Below are positions 1-9,025 of a DNA stretch of 28,196 nucleotides, piece by piece. Source of the stretch: an uncultured Finegoldia sp. (lineage in GTDB: Bacteria > Bacillota > Clostridia > Tissierellales > Peptoniphilaceae); contig NZ_CAAFUQ010000091.1 of assembly GCF_900766215.1 (NCBI RefSeq), forward strand, positions 1 to 28,196, given 5' to 3'. The notes beneath the pieces are model-generated. The model did no database searches, had not been told where the DNA came from, and was given only the letters and a program-made list of their open reading frames with translations. Both the position numbers and the translations under genes were made by a program. Every line of letters begins with the position of its first letter. Position 1 is the first letter of the stretch.

Positions 1-76
1 AAGTTTTATATGAGGTATTAGATTCTAAATACTCTTTTACCACTTTCGTTTTGAATTCTGTACTATATTTTGCCAT
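1..76 (-). CDS. IS3-family transposase OrfA, N-terminal fragment (cut by window edge)
   Basis: Reading leftward from the ATG at 76-74, 25 codons are open to the window edge. The peptide begins MAKYSTEFKTKVVKEYLES, the usual opening of the helix-turn-helix OrfA protein of IS3/IS150-group transposases, which binds the element's ends. A strong Shine-Dalgarno (AAAGGAGG on the minus strand, about 88-95) precedes the ATG, and the terminal inverted repeat lies just upstream at 109-132. Only the start is visible, so whether the element is intact cannot be judged. Confidence 0.8.
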   Translation of the reverse strand, partial: MAKYSTEFKTKVVKEYLESNTSYKT

Positions 77-108
77 TAAAAAACTGACCTCCTTTAGTTA
101 GTTTTTTG

Positions 109-132
109 GTCTAACTTTTCGGGGTCAGTTCA
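109..132. repeat. Terminal inverted repeat of the IS3-family element
   Basis: Read on the minus strand, the segment begins TGAACTGACCCCGAAAAG, the characteristic end of many IS3/IS150-group elements. It lies 33 bp before the transposase start. This places the right border of the insertion near position 132, about 92 bp upstream of the amidohydrolase start codon. The other end and the target duplication are outside the window. Confidence 0.7.
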
Positions 133-223
133 GAAATACTTGGCTTTTTCTTATTTCATTTTAAAAATGGATAACTTTTCTTCGAAAGTGGGTATTTATA
201 CTACTATGAAAGGGGAATTTTAA

Positions 224-1408
224 ATGAATTATGAAAAATTATTTTCTTTGATTGATTCAAAGAAAGATGAAATGTTCAATGATAGAAGATGGCTTCATCA
301 ACATCCAGAGTTATCTTATGAAGAAAAGGAAACTAGTGAATATATTTACAAACACTACGAAAACAACAAAGATGTTAAGGTTGAAAAAAATGTTGGTGGA
401 TATGGAATAAAGGTTACGATTGATTCTGGAAAGCCAGGAAAGACTGTAGCTTTGAGGGCTGATTTTGATGCACTTCCAATCACAGAAGATACTGGCCTTG
501 ATTATGCATCAGAAAACAAGGGAGTAATGCATGCTTGTGGTCACGATGCACACACTGCATATATGATGACTTTGGCAGATTGTTTGGTTGAAATGAAGGA
601 TGATTTTTCAGGTAAAATCGTAATTATCCATCAACCAGCTGAAGAAATGCCACCAGGAGGATCAAGTTTTATGATCAAGGACGGAGTTTTGGATGGCGTT
701 GATAATATTTTCGGTTGTCATGTTATGAGTCAATTAGATTTCGGAAAGATTTATTATCACAAGGGACCTACACAACAAGCTCGTGCAAAATTCGTTGCAA
801 CTGTAAAAGGGACTGGTGGACATGGGGCAGCTCCTCATGAAGCAAATGATGCTATCGTTATTGCTAGTAATTTGGTTATGAGTTTGCAAACTATTGTTTC
901 AAGAAGATTAAACCCAATGACTCCAGGCGTTGTAACTATTGGTTCATTTGATGGTAAAGGTCAATTTAATATAATTAAAGACTCAGTAACTCTTGAAGGA
1001 GACGTTAGATGCATGTCTGATGATGCAAGAGTACTTATAGAAAAAGAAGTTAGAAATATTTGTGAAGGATTGGCAAAGGCATATAGTTGTGAAATCGAAT
1101 TGGATTACAAAAATGATTATCCTGTTTTGATGAATGACGATGAAATGACACAACTTGTAGTTGATGCTGTAGAAGAAGCGAATATTCCTGAAGTTGATGG
1201 CGTTGAAGATTGCGGCCCACAAGCACAATCAGAAGATTTCTCATATTATTCACAAAAAATTCCAGCAAGTTTCTTCTATATTGGTGCAAAACCAGATGGC
1301 AAAGCATACCCACATCACCATCCAAAATTCACAATCAACGAAGATTCTATGATTATCGCAGCAAAGGCAATGGGAGCTGTGGCTTTGAAGTATTTGAACG
1401 AAAAATAA
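224..1408 (+). CDS. M20D-family amidohydrolase (N-acyl-amino-acid / hippurate hydrolase type)
   Basis: This 394-residue protein is a full-length M20D metallo-amidohydrolase, the family of aminoacylases and hippurate hydrolases that remove acyl groups from N-acyl amino acids in the cytoplasm. Visible motifs are RADFDALP (about 78-85), the metal-binding HACGHDAH (103-110, with Cys105 and His107 as expected ligands), HQPAEE (136-141, Glu140/Glu141), His166 in GCHVM, the lid segment GTGGHGAAPH (about 197-205) and a C-terminal HHHP histidine cluster. There is no signal peptide. The ATG at 224 follows the Shine-Dalgarno GAAAGGGGAA at good spacing. The permease gene starts 15 bp after its stop, so the two probably share a transcript. 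The exact substrate cannot be read from the sequence. Confidence 0.9.
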   Translation: MNYEKLFSLIDSKKDEMFNDRRWLHQHPELSYEEKETSEYIYKHYENNKDVKVEKNVGGYGIKVTIDSGKPGKTVALRADFDALPITEDTGLDYASENKGVMHACGHDAHTAYMMTLADCLVEMKDDFSGKIVIIHQPAEEMPPGGSSFMIKDGVLDGVDNIFGCHVMSQLDFGKIYYHKGPTQQARAKFVATVKGTGGHGAAPHEANDAIVIASNLVMSLQTIVSRRLNPMTPGVVTIGSFDGKGQFNIIKDSVTLEGDVRCMSDDARVLIEKEVRNICEGLAKAYSCEIELDYKNDYPVLMNDDEMTQLVVDAVEEANIPEVDGVEDCGPQAQSEDFSYYSQKIPASFFYIGAKPDGKAYPHHHPKFTINEDSMIIAAKAMGAVALKYLNEK

Positions 1409-1423
1409 ACGGGGGATTTTATT

Positions 1424-2365
1424 ATGAAATTAATGAAAAAAATTCCTGGAGGAACGTTATTAGTGCCGATGATGATATCGGCACTAATCCATACATTTTT
1501 CCCGAATCTATTCAAAATCGGTGGAGTAACTGAATCGTTCTTTGGCCCATCGAGTTTGGGATTCATTTTAGGAGCTACAATATTTATATCTGGCTGTACA
1601 GTCAAATTGAGTAGTATCAAAAGCGTGGTTAAAATCTACGGACTATTAATTTTAGTAAGAACAGCAGTTACAGCTTTATTTGCAATTTTATTTTTCAAAT
1701 TTTTTGGTATGCAAGGAGTTTTAGGAATTAGTTTAATAGGATTTATTTGTACATTAACATCACTAAATCCTTCGTTGTTCTTGGCAATAATGGAAGACTG
1801 TGGAGACGAAGTTGATATGTCAGCGTTCGGATTCATATCGCTTTTTGCAACTCCAGCCATAGCAATGCTTATTTTCGGACTTTCTCAACCGACAAGTGTG
1901 GATTACATGTCAATAGTTTCATTGGTAATTCCATTGGTTTTAGGAGTTGCAATAGGAAATATAGACAAAGATTTGGGAAAATTTATCTCAACAGGAATGC
2001 CATTCATGATTTTTGCTCTAGGTTGGTCTGTTGGTAATAGCATCGATTTATTTGAAGCAGTCAAAGCAGGATTTTCAGGAGTAATAATGGCAGTAGTTTA
2101 TTACATTTTGATATTCTTGCCAATGCTATTTGTTGAAAGAAAAGTTTTGAAAAGAGATGGAGTATCCGCAGGTGGATTGTCCACAATAGCAGGATTGTCC
2201 GCAAGTATTCCAATGATAATGGCAGCAAATGATCCTTCATTAACGGTTTATGCACCAAGAGCAGCAGCCATTGTAACATTCGGCGTAATAATTTCATCAT
2301 TCGTTTCACCATTCTTGTGCAATAAATTGTACACTGGAGAAAAACAAAAAGAAGAGAATAAATAA
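1424..2365 (+). CDS. KdgT-like (2-keto-3-deoxygluconate permease family) membrane transporter
   Basis: The 313-residue protein is almost entirely hydrophobic, with about ten likely membrane segments. It opens with KIPGGTLLVPMM, matching the KIPGG-MLVP start of the KdgT permease family. Other matching stretches are VLGVAIGNIDKDL, the FALGWSVGNSIDL segment and the Gly/Ser-rich GGLSTIAGLSAS near the end. KdgT proteins take up 2-keto-3-deoxygluconate with protons. Here no sugar-acid catabolic gene is nearby; the partner is an amidohydrolase, so the real substrate may be different. GGGGGA sits about eight bases before the ATG. A hairpin terminator follows directly. Confidence 0.8.
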   Translation: MKLMKKIPGGTLLVPMMISALIHTFFPNLFKIGGVTESFFGPSSLGFILGATIFISGCTVKLSSIKSVVKIYGLLILVRTAVTALFAILFFKFFGMQGVLGISLIGFICTLTSLNPSLFLAIMEDCGDEVDMSAFGFISLFATPAIAMLIFGLSQPTSVDYMSIVSLVIPLVLGVAIGNIDKDLGKFISTGMPFMIFALGWSVGNSIDLFEAVKAGFSGVIMAVVYYILIFLPMLFVERKVLKRDGVSAGGLSTIAGLSASIPMIMAANDPSLTVYAPRAAAIVTFGVIISSFVSPFLCNKLYTGEKQKEENK

Positions 2366-2373
2366 CACAAAAG

Positions 2374-2406
2374 CCAATACATTTTTAAAAATGTGTTGGT
2401 TTTTTA
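2374..2406 (+). terminator. Rho-independent terminator of the amidohydrolase-permease operon
   Basis: CCAATACATTTTT (from 2374) pairs with AAAAATGTGTTGG (to 2399) with one G-T pair, followed immediately by seven T. It lies 8 bp after the permease stop codon. Confidence 0.9.
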
Positions 2407-2451
2407 TTGCAAGAAAATAAAAATAAAACACAATATAGTCAATTAATCATA

Positions 2452-2460
2452 TGATATAAT
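2452..2460 (+). promoter_or_regulatory. Extended -10 promoter of the hsd operon
   Basis: TGATATAAT is a perfect extended -10 element (TG-N-TATAAT) about 70 bp before the hsdM start. No good -35 hexamer is seen at the normal distance, which fits an extended -10 promoter. It lies between the upstream terminator and hsdM, so the restriction operon appears to be independently transcribed. Confidence 0.55.
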
Positions 2461-2528
2461 TAAAATGAAATATTACGTAAAATTTTATAAAACATAATAA
2501 GAAATTAACATAAATAGGAGAGATGAAA

Positions 2529-4109
2529 ATGTCAGTAGTATCAAATGAGAATAACGAATCAGCACAAAGAGCGGAACTTCACAGAAAAATTTGGGCGATT
2601 GCAGATGATGTCAGAGGTGCTGTTGACGGATGGGACTTTAAACAATACATATTGGGAATATTATTCTACAGATTTATTTCTGAAAATATTACAGAATTTT
2701 TCAATAAAGTTGAACATGAAGCAGGCGATGAATCATTTGACTACGCAGAAATAACTGACGTGGAGGCAGAGACGGATTTCAGACCAGATACTGTAGAAGA
2801 AAAAGGTTTTTTCATATTACCAAGTCAATTATTCAAAAACGTCGTAAAAACAGCACACACTAATGAAAATTTGAACACTGATTTGGCAAATATTTTCAAA
2901 TCAATCGAATCAAGTGCGATAGGATATCCATCAGAAGATGACATCAAAGGATTATTCGAAGACGTTGATACCACAAGCAACAAACTAGGAGCAACAGTTG
3001 CAGAGAAAAATAAAAGATTATGTGACATATTAACAGGAATTGACAAAATAAATTTTGGAAAATTTGAAAACAACGACATAGATGCATTCGGAGATGCATA
3101 CGAATATTTGATATCTAATTATGCTAGTAATGCAGGAAAATCAGGTGGAGAATTCTTCACACCACAAACAGTGTCCAAACTATTGGCAAGGCTTGTAATG
3201 GACGGAAAAACAAGCATTAACAAGGTATATGATCCAACATGTGGCAGTGGGTCTCTTTTGTTACAAATGAAAAAACAATTTGAAAAGCACATCATAGACG
3301 AGGGATTTTTCGGACAAGAAATCAACATAATCAACTTCAACCTTGCTCGTATGAATATGTTCTTGCACAATGTGAATTACAATAATTTTTCGATAAAAAG
3401 AGGAGACACGTTGCTCAATCCACTGCACAATGATGAAAAGCCATTCGATGCAATAGTGTCCAATCCACCATATTCAATCAAATGGGTGGGCGACAATGAC
3501 CCGACACTAATTAACGACGAAAGATTTGCTCCTGCTGGAAAGCTTGCACCAAAATCATACGCAGATTACGCATTCATAATGCATTCGTTATCATACTTGT
3601 CCAGCAAAGGAAGAGCAGCGATAGTATGTTTTCCGGGAATATTCTACAGAAAAGGCGCCGAAAAAACCATCAGAAAATACTTGGTAGACAACAACTTTAT
3701 CGATTGTGTCATTCAATTGCCGGAAAATTTATTCTTCGGAACATCAATCGCCACATGTGTACTTGTAATGGCGAAAAACAAAACAGAAAACAAAATACTG
3801 TTCATAGATGCAACCAAAGAATTCAAAAAAGAAACCAACAACAATATATTAGAAGAAAAAAACATAAATGCCATTGTAGAAGAGTTCAGAGATAGAAAAG
3901 AAATAGAATATTTCTCCAGATGTGTAGACAAATCAGAAATTGAAGAAAATGAATACAACTTGTCAGTATCAACTTATGTTGAAAAAGAAGACACCAGAGA
4001 AAAAATAGACATCAAAGTACTCAACCAACAAATCGAACAAACAGTACAAAGAATAGACGAATTGCGAGCTTCAATAAATGAAATAGTAAAGGAGCTTGAA
4101 GATGAGTAA
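2529..4109 (+). CDS. hsdM: Type I restriction-modification system methyltransferase subunit HsdM
   Basis: HsdM transfers a methyl group from S-adenosylmethionine to adenine N6 in the site chosen by HsdS. From the start used here the protein has 526 residues, normal for the family. An N-terminal HsdM helical domain (about 10-150) is followed by the N6-adenine methylase domain with GEFFTP (207-212), the SAM-binding DPTCGSGS (235-242) and the catalytic NPPYS (312-316). All key residues look intact. I chose the ATG at 2529 because AGGAG at 2516-2520 lies eight bases before it; the in-frame ATG at 2523 is only two bases from that site. The last 8 bp overlap the hsdS start, which suggests translational coupling. 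Confidence 0.95.
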   Translation: MSVVSNENNESAQRAELHRKIWAIADDVRGAVDGWDFKQYILGILFYRFISENITEFFNKVEHEAGDESFDYAEITDVEAETDFRPDTVEEKGFFILPSQLFKNVVKTAHTNENLNTDLANIFKSIESSAIGYPSEDDIKGLFEDVDTTSNKLGATVAEKNKRLCDILTGIDKINFGKFENNDIDAFGDAYEYLISNYASNAGKSGGEFFTPQTVSKLLARLVMDGKTSINKVYDPTCGSGSLLLQMKKQFEKHIIDEGFFGQEINIINFNLARMNMFLHNVNYNNFSIKRGDTLLNPLHNDEKPFDAIVSNPPYSIKWVGDNDPTLINDERFAPAGKLAPKSYADYAFIMHSLSYLSSKGRAAIVCFPGIFYRKGAEKTIRKYLVDNNFIDCVIQLPENLFFGTSIATCVLVMAKNKTENKILFIDATKEFKKETNNNILEEKNINAIVEEFRDRKEIEYFSRCVDKSEIEENEYNLSVSTYVEKEDTREKIDIKVLNQQIEQTVQRIDELRASINEIVKELEDE

Positions 4110-5322
4110 AATAGATGAATTATTAAAAAATGAAAAAGTTGAGTGGAAAAAGCTGGGAGAAATTGCTCAAATCTCCGGGGCAGGAGTAGACAAAAAAATA
4201 AAAAAAGATGAAAAACCAATTATACTACTAAACTACATGGATGTTTATAGACATACATATTTAGTTAAAAGTATACCTAAAATGAAGGTAACAGCTAGTG
4301 AAGTTAAAATAAGAAGTTGTGATATTAAAAAGGGAGATATTTTTATAACACCAAGTTCCGAAACAAAGGAAGATATATTTAGATCGTCAGTAGCAATAGA
4401 AAATTTTGAAAATACGGTATATTCTTATCATATTATGAGGATTAGACTAAAAAATAAAAATTTCATAACATCTTGTTTTCTTAACTATGTATTTACTTCA
4501 ATGACATTTAGAAAGAAAATGTTTAAAAAAGTTTATGGGAATACAAGGCAAACAATAGCTAAATCAGATGTAGAAAAATTAGAAATTCCAATCCCATCCC
4601 TTGAAACTCAAGAAAACATCGTCGAAATACTTGACAAATTCACAAATTATGTTACTGAATTACAGGCTGAATTACAGGATAGGACTAAACAATACGAATA
4701 CTATAGAGATATGCTATTAAGTGAGGATTATTTGAGTAAAAAATCCAAGAAGTATTTAACCCAAAAAACTAATTATTTAAATTTATACAAGTTAGAAGAA
4801 TTAGTTAAGTTTAAAAATGGGAAAGACTGGAAAGTTCTAGAAGAGGGAGATATACCAGTTTATGGTAGTGGTGGAAAAATGAATGTTTATGTTAACAAAT
4901 ATTCCTATAATAAGCCCACAGTTCTAATTCCACGAAAAGGGTCTATAGATAATGTTTTTTACTTGGAAAAACCTTTCTGGAATGTAGATACTATTTTTTA
5001 TACGATGATTGATGAGAAGAGGATTATACCTAAATACTTTTATTATTTTATGGAAAACTATGATATAAAATCGTTAAGTACAGAATCAACACGTCCAAGT
5101 CTTACACAGGATATACTAAATAAAATAGAAATAAAGTTGCCTTCACTTGAAATTCAAAACAAAGTTGTTGAGGTGCTTGATAAATTCCAAGCTTTGCTTG
5201 CTGATACTGAAGGTTTGCTACCACAAGAGATTGAACAAAGACAAAAACAATACGAATATTTTCGTGAAAAACTCTTGACATTTGACGAAAATGTGGTATC
5301 AATCAATCAATATAATATCTAA
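4102..5322 (+). CDS. hsdS: Type I restriction-modification specificity subunit HsdS (type IC-like, two TRDs)
   Basis: HsdS carries the two target-recognition domains that choose the bipartite DNA site for the HsdM and HsdR subunits. The 406-residue protein reads TRD1 (about 13-167), a central conserved helix ending TKQYEYYRDMLL (to about 206), TRD2 (about 230-346) and a second conserved helix ending RQKQYEYFREKLLTF (to about 394). AAGGAG at 4089-4094 lies seven bases before the ATG at 4102, inside the end of hsdM. The central helix holds TELQ-AELQ encoded by a perfect 12-bp tandem repeat. The C-terminal helix is followed by a short tail and a stop at 5320-5322, just after an ATCA repeat. This helix resembles a central linker more than the usual type IC end (ending in a FPK-like motif), which instead occurs at the end of the next reading frame. 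Confidence 0.93.
   Translation: MSKIDELLKNEKVEWKKLGEIAQISGAGVDKKIKKDEKPIILLNYMDVYRHTYLVKSIPKMKVTASEVKIRSCDIKKGDIFITPSSETKEDIFRSSVAIENFENTVYSYHIMRIRLKNKNFITSCFLNYVFTSMTFRKKMFKKVYGNTRQTIAKSDVEKLEIPIPSLETQENIVEILDKFTNYVTELQAELQDRTKQYEYYRDMLLSEDYLSKKSKKYLTQKTNYLNLYKLEELVKFKNGKDWKVLEEGDIPVYGSGGKMNVYVNKYSYNKPTVLIPRKGSIDNVFYLEKPFWNVDTIFYTMIDEKRIIPKYFYYFMENYDIKSLSTESTRPSLTQDILNKIEIKLPSLEIQNKVVEVLDKFQALLADTEGLLPQEIEQRQKQYEYFREKLLTFDENVVSINQYNI
4655..4678 (+). repeat. Perfect 12-bp tandem duplication in the HsdS central linker
   Basis: CTGAATTACAGG occurs twice in direct succession (4655-4666 and 4667-4678) and encodes TELQ-AELQ. It sits in the conserved helix between TRD1 and TRD2, the place where EcoR124I-type HsdS proteins carry tandem TAEL repeats whose copy number sets the spacer length of the recognition site. 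Confidence 0.9.
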
Positions 5323-5971
5323 TAGATATTTTGAATTGCTCAAGGAAGCATGTAATATTGTTGGAATTACAATTATCGATATTACAAAAACTAATCTAGG
5401 AGAGATTTCAGAGATAGTTTTGGGAGGAACTCCTAATAAAACAAAACATGAATATTGGGATAATGGTACTATTCCTTGGATGAGCAGCGGAGAAGTAAAT
5501 AAAAAAACAATTTATAGTACGGATAATTTTATAACAAAAACTGGTTATGATAATTCAAGTGCTACCATGGTTCCTGAGAATTCAACGGTAATAGCTTTAG
5601 CCGGACAAGGTAAAACAAGAGGTTTAGTAGCAAGAATAAAAATAAAACTTTGCACAAATCAATCTTTAGCCACTTTAATTCCAAAGGAAAATATAAATAA
5701 TGATTATTTATATTATTACTTAGAGAGCCAATATAATAAATTGCGTGAAGTATCGTCGGGAGATGGAAGCCGAGGAGGTTTAAATAAAGAAATTTTAAAA
5801 AAATATCCAATCTTAGTTCCACCAATGCCTGTTCAAGAGTATGTTGTTTCTATTTTAGATAAGTTTGATGAGTTGGTGAATGATATTTCGGAGGGGATTC
5901 CGAAAGAGATTGAGTTAAGACAGAAAGAATACGAATTTTTTAGAGAAAAGTTATTAAATTTTCCAAGGTAG
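5291..5971 (+). CDS. Third HsdS specificity half (one TRD plus terminal conserved helix), out of frame with hsdS
   Basis: This reading frame, shifted +1 relative to hsdS and overlapping its end, encodes one TRD (about 35-170) and a conserved helix ending ISEGIPKEIELRQKEYEF and then FREKLLNFPR, the canonical C-terminus of type IC HsdS. It is open from the TTG at 5282; I show the first ATG, at 5291. Neither start has a Shine-Dalgarno sequence. The hsdS stop and this frame are separated only by an ATCA repeat at 5298-5311, and loss of one 4-bp unit would join them into a single protein of 621 residues with three TRDs. It may therefore be a switchable extension of HsdS, a coupled half-subunit, or a relic. 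Its stop overlaps the hsdR Shine-Dalgarno. Confidence 0.7.
   Translation: MWYQSINIISNRYFELLKEACNIVGITIIDITKTNLGEISEIVLGGTPNKTKHEYWDNGTIPWMSSGEVNKKTIYSTDNFITKTGYDNSSATMVPENSTVIALAGQGKTRGLVARIKIKLCTNQSLATLIPKENINNDYLYYYLESQYNKLREVSSGDGSRGGLNKEILKKYPILVPPMPVQEYVVSILDKFDELVNDISEGIPKEIELRQKEYEFFREKLLNFPR
5298..5311 (+). repeat. ATCA tetranucleotide repeat (3.5 units) at the hsdS frame junction
   Basis: Three ATCA units plus AT lie 9 bp before the hsdS stop codon, inside the overlap of the two specificity frames. One unit fewer, or two more, would put hsdS in frame with the downstream TRD. Tract length is short, so switching, if real, would be slow. Confidence 0.85.
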
Positions 5972-5980
5972 GAGGAGATT

Positions 5981-8900
5981 ATGTCTGATAAGTTTGTAAA
6001 TTATAATACGTCAACTATAGCAGAGATGAATAATGGAATTATTTTGTCTAGTTATAAAAAAGAAAGCAGTGTTGCAGAATCTTATCAAACTGAGAGTCAA
6101 CTGGAGATGAATTTGATTAAGAACTTGGAAAGCCAAGGTTATGAGAGACTGTTTGCTCGTTCGAACAAGGATTTGTATGAGAATTTGAGGGTGCAAATCG
6201 AGAGATTGAATGATGTTCGTTTTTCAGATGAGGAATGGAGTAGACTCCTGGTTGAGTATTTGGATTGTCCGAATGATGGTTTGATTGAAAAGACTAGAAA
6301 AGTTCAAGAAAATCATATATATGATTTTGTATTTGATGACGGTCATGTGAAAAATATCAAGATTATCGATAAGAAAAATATTCACAACAATTTTTTGCAA
6401 GTTACGAATCAAATTAATGCTGAGGGTAAGAAGAGGAGCAGATATGATGTTACTATTTTGGTGAATGGTCTTCCTCTTGTTCACATTGAGTTAAAAAAAA
6501 GGGGAGTGAATTTGCATGAAGCTTTCAATCAAATTCACAGATACAGTAAGGAAAGCTTCAATGCGGGAGATTCTTTGTATAAGTATGTTCAGATTTTTGT
6601 TATTTCAAATGGTACTTTTACGAGGTATTTTGCAAATACTACTGCTTCGAACAAAAACAATTATGAGTTTACTTGTGAGTGGGCAGATGCCAAGAACAAG
6701 ACGATTTGTGATTTGGAAGATTTTACGAAGACTTTTTTTGAAAAGCGTGTTTTGCTTGAGGTTATCACGAAATACTGCGTGTTCGATGTTAATGATACTT
6801 TGCTTGTAATGAGACCGTATCAGATTGCTGCGACTGAAAGAATTTTGTGGAAGATAAAATCAAGCTATGAAGCGAAGAAGGCTGGAAAGGCTGAGGCTGG
6901 TGGATTTATTTGGCATACTACTGGTTCTGGTAAGACGTTGACTTCTTTCAAGGCTGCGAAGCTTGCGACTGATTTGGAATTTATTGACAAGGTGTTTTTC
7001 GTTGTTGATAGAAAAGATTTGGATTATCAAACTATGAAGGAGTATCAAAGATTTCAACCGGATAGTGTGAACGGATCTAAAGATACGAAGGAATTAAAAA
7101 AATCTATCGAAAAGAAGGACAACAGAATTGTTGTAACGACTATTCAAAAATTGAATGAGTTTGTAAAGAAGAATCCTAATCATGAGATTTACGATAAGCA
7201 TTGCGTGATTATTTACGATGAATGTCATCGTTCACAGTTCGGAGATGCTCAGAAGAATATAAAAAAATCTTTTAAGAAATACTACCAATTTGGATTTACC
7301 GGTACTCCTATTTTTGCAGAAAATTCGATTAATGGTAGTACTACTGCGGGAATTTTCGGGGCGCAACTTCACAGTTATGTGATTACAGATGCTATTAGAG
7401 ATGGAAAAGTGTTGAAGTTCAAGGTGGATTACAACAATATTACTCCTAAGTTCAAATCAGCTGAAGAAGAAGTTGATGAGGATAAAATTAAAAAGGTTGA
7501 GAAGAAGATGCTTCTTCATCCAGAACGTATTTCAGAAATTACTAGATATATTTTGGATGTATATAATACTAAAACTCACAGAAATGAGTTTTACGATTTG
7601 AAAGATAGAAGGCTTAACGGTTTTAATGCTATGCTTGCTGTACAAAGTATTGATGCTGCGAAGTTGTATTACGAGGAGTTTGAAAGACAACAAAAAGATT
7701 TGCCTGAAGATAAGAAGCTTAGGGTGGCGACTATTTTTAGTTTTGCTGCTAATGAGGAACAAAGTGCTATTGGTGATATAGAAGATGAAGGTTTCAACAC
7801 TTCTTCTATGAATTTATCAGCTAAGGAGTTTTTGGATAAAGCTATCTCAGATTACAATGATTATTTTAAACAAAATTTCTCAACTGATGGAAATGAATTC
7901 CAAAATTACTACAAAGATTTATCATATAAGACTAAAAGAAAAGAAGTGGATTTGTTAATTGTTGTCGGGATGTTTTTGACAGGATTTGATGCTCCTACTT
8001 TGAATACTTTATTTGTCGACAAGAATCTTAGATATCATGGGTTAATCCAAGCTTTTTCAAGAACTAATCGTATTTTGAACAAGGTTAAAACTTTTGGAAA
8101 TATTGTGTGTTTCAGGGATTTGGAAAAGGCTACAGAAGATGCTATAAAAACTTTTGGCGATGAAAACAGTGTAAATATTATTCTTGAAAAAAGCTACGAA
8201 GAATATATGGAAGGTTTTACAGATGAGGAAACAGGAAAAGTTACCAAAGGTTACAAAGATATTTGCAATGAAATTGTAGATAAATTTCCTGATCCAACAG
8301 AGATTTTCTTGGAAGCTGACAAGAAAGAATTCGTGCAGCTTTTTGGTGAATTATTGAAATCGGAAAATATTTTGAAAAACTTCGATGAGTTTGAAAATTT
8401 TGACAAAATTATTTCCGACAGACTAATGCAAGACATGAAGAGCGTGTATGTGGATATTAGAGAAAATATCGTGAATTCGAGACGTTCAGGAGATTCCGAG
8501 GAACAACAGGTTGATTTCTCAGATGTAGAATTTCAAATTGATTTGTTGAAAACTGATGAGATTAATTTGGATTATATATTGGCTTTGATTTTGGAAAAAT
8601 CCAAAGAACATGAGGATGTTGAAAACTTGAAGGCAGAAGTTCGTAGAGTTATTAGATCCAGTTTGGGAACGAGAGCTAAGGAAGATTTGGTGATGGATTT
8701 TATCAATAAAACAAAATTGTCAGAGTTGAAGGATAATGATGATATTTTGGAAACTTTCTATTCGTTTGCCAAAAAAGAAAAAGAAAAGAATGTGAAATTG
8801 CTTGTTGAAGAAGAGAAGTTAAAAGAAGGAGCATATCATTTTATCAATAAGTCAATAGCGAAAGGTTTTGTTGATTACGCAGGTACTGGATTGGATAAAA

Positions 8901-9002
8901 TCTTGCCACCAACATCTCGTAGACAAGGTGCAAGGGAAAAGAAAAAAACAAATTGTACTAACAAAAATAGAAAAAATTGGAGAAGTTTTTGTAGGAATAT
9001 AA
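5981..9002 (+). CDS. hsdR: Type I restriction enzyme motor/nuclease subunit HsdR (C-terminal frameshift at an A7 tract)
   Basis: HsdR is the ATP-driven DNA translocase and endonuclease of the complex. The nuclease domain shows Asp156, Glu170 and Lys172 (in IELKKRG), with the same spacing as the EcoR124I catalytic triad, then a QxxxY motif (184-188). The helicase part has Walker A TTGSGKT (313-319), DECH (413-416) and TGTP (440-443). AGGAGGAG precedes the ATG at 5981. The body is intact, but at the A7 run (8942-8948) the reading frame leaves the family's normal ending. With six A the protein would continue QIVLTKIEKIGEVFVGI and stop at 9000-9002, giving 1006 residues. As written, the frame instead runs on into the next gene to 9403 (1140 residues). 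A sequence error, a real mutation or phase variation are all possible. I give the end of the restored gene. Confidence 0.9.
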
Positions 9003-9025
9003 ATCTCGTAAAGGAGCTAACAAAG

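Noticed and set aside
186..200. AAGTGGGTAT shared by the regions upstream of the amidohydrolase (near 186) and of oleate hydratase (near 17832)
   Set aside because: Ten bases shared at two sites is too little to call a regulator site without genome-wide counts; the distances to the start codons also differ.
2436..2460. -35 element for the hsd promoter (TAGTCA)
   Set aside because: It is only 13 bp from the -10 box; the extended -10 form explains the site better.
8942..8949. Programmed -1 ribosomal frameshift at A-AAA-AAC in hsdR
   Set aside because: The zero-frame codons are AAA AAA ACA, so the heptamer is not in the required phase, and reaching the normal HsdR end needs +1 (or -2), not -1. 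A one-base insertion is simpler.
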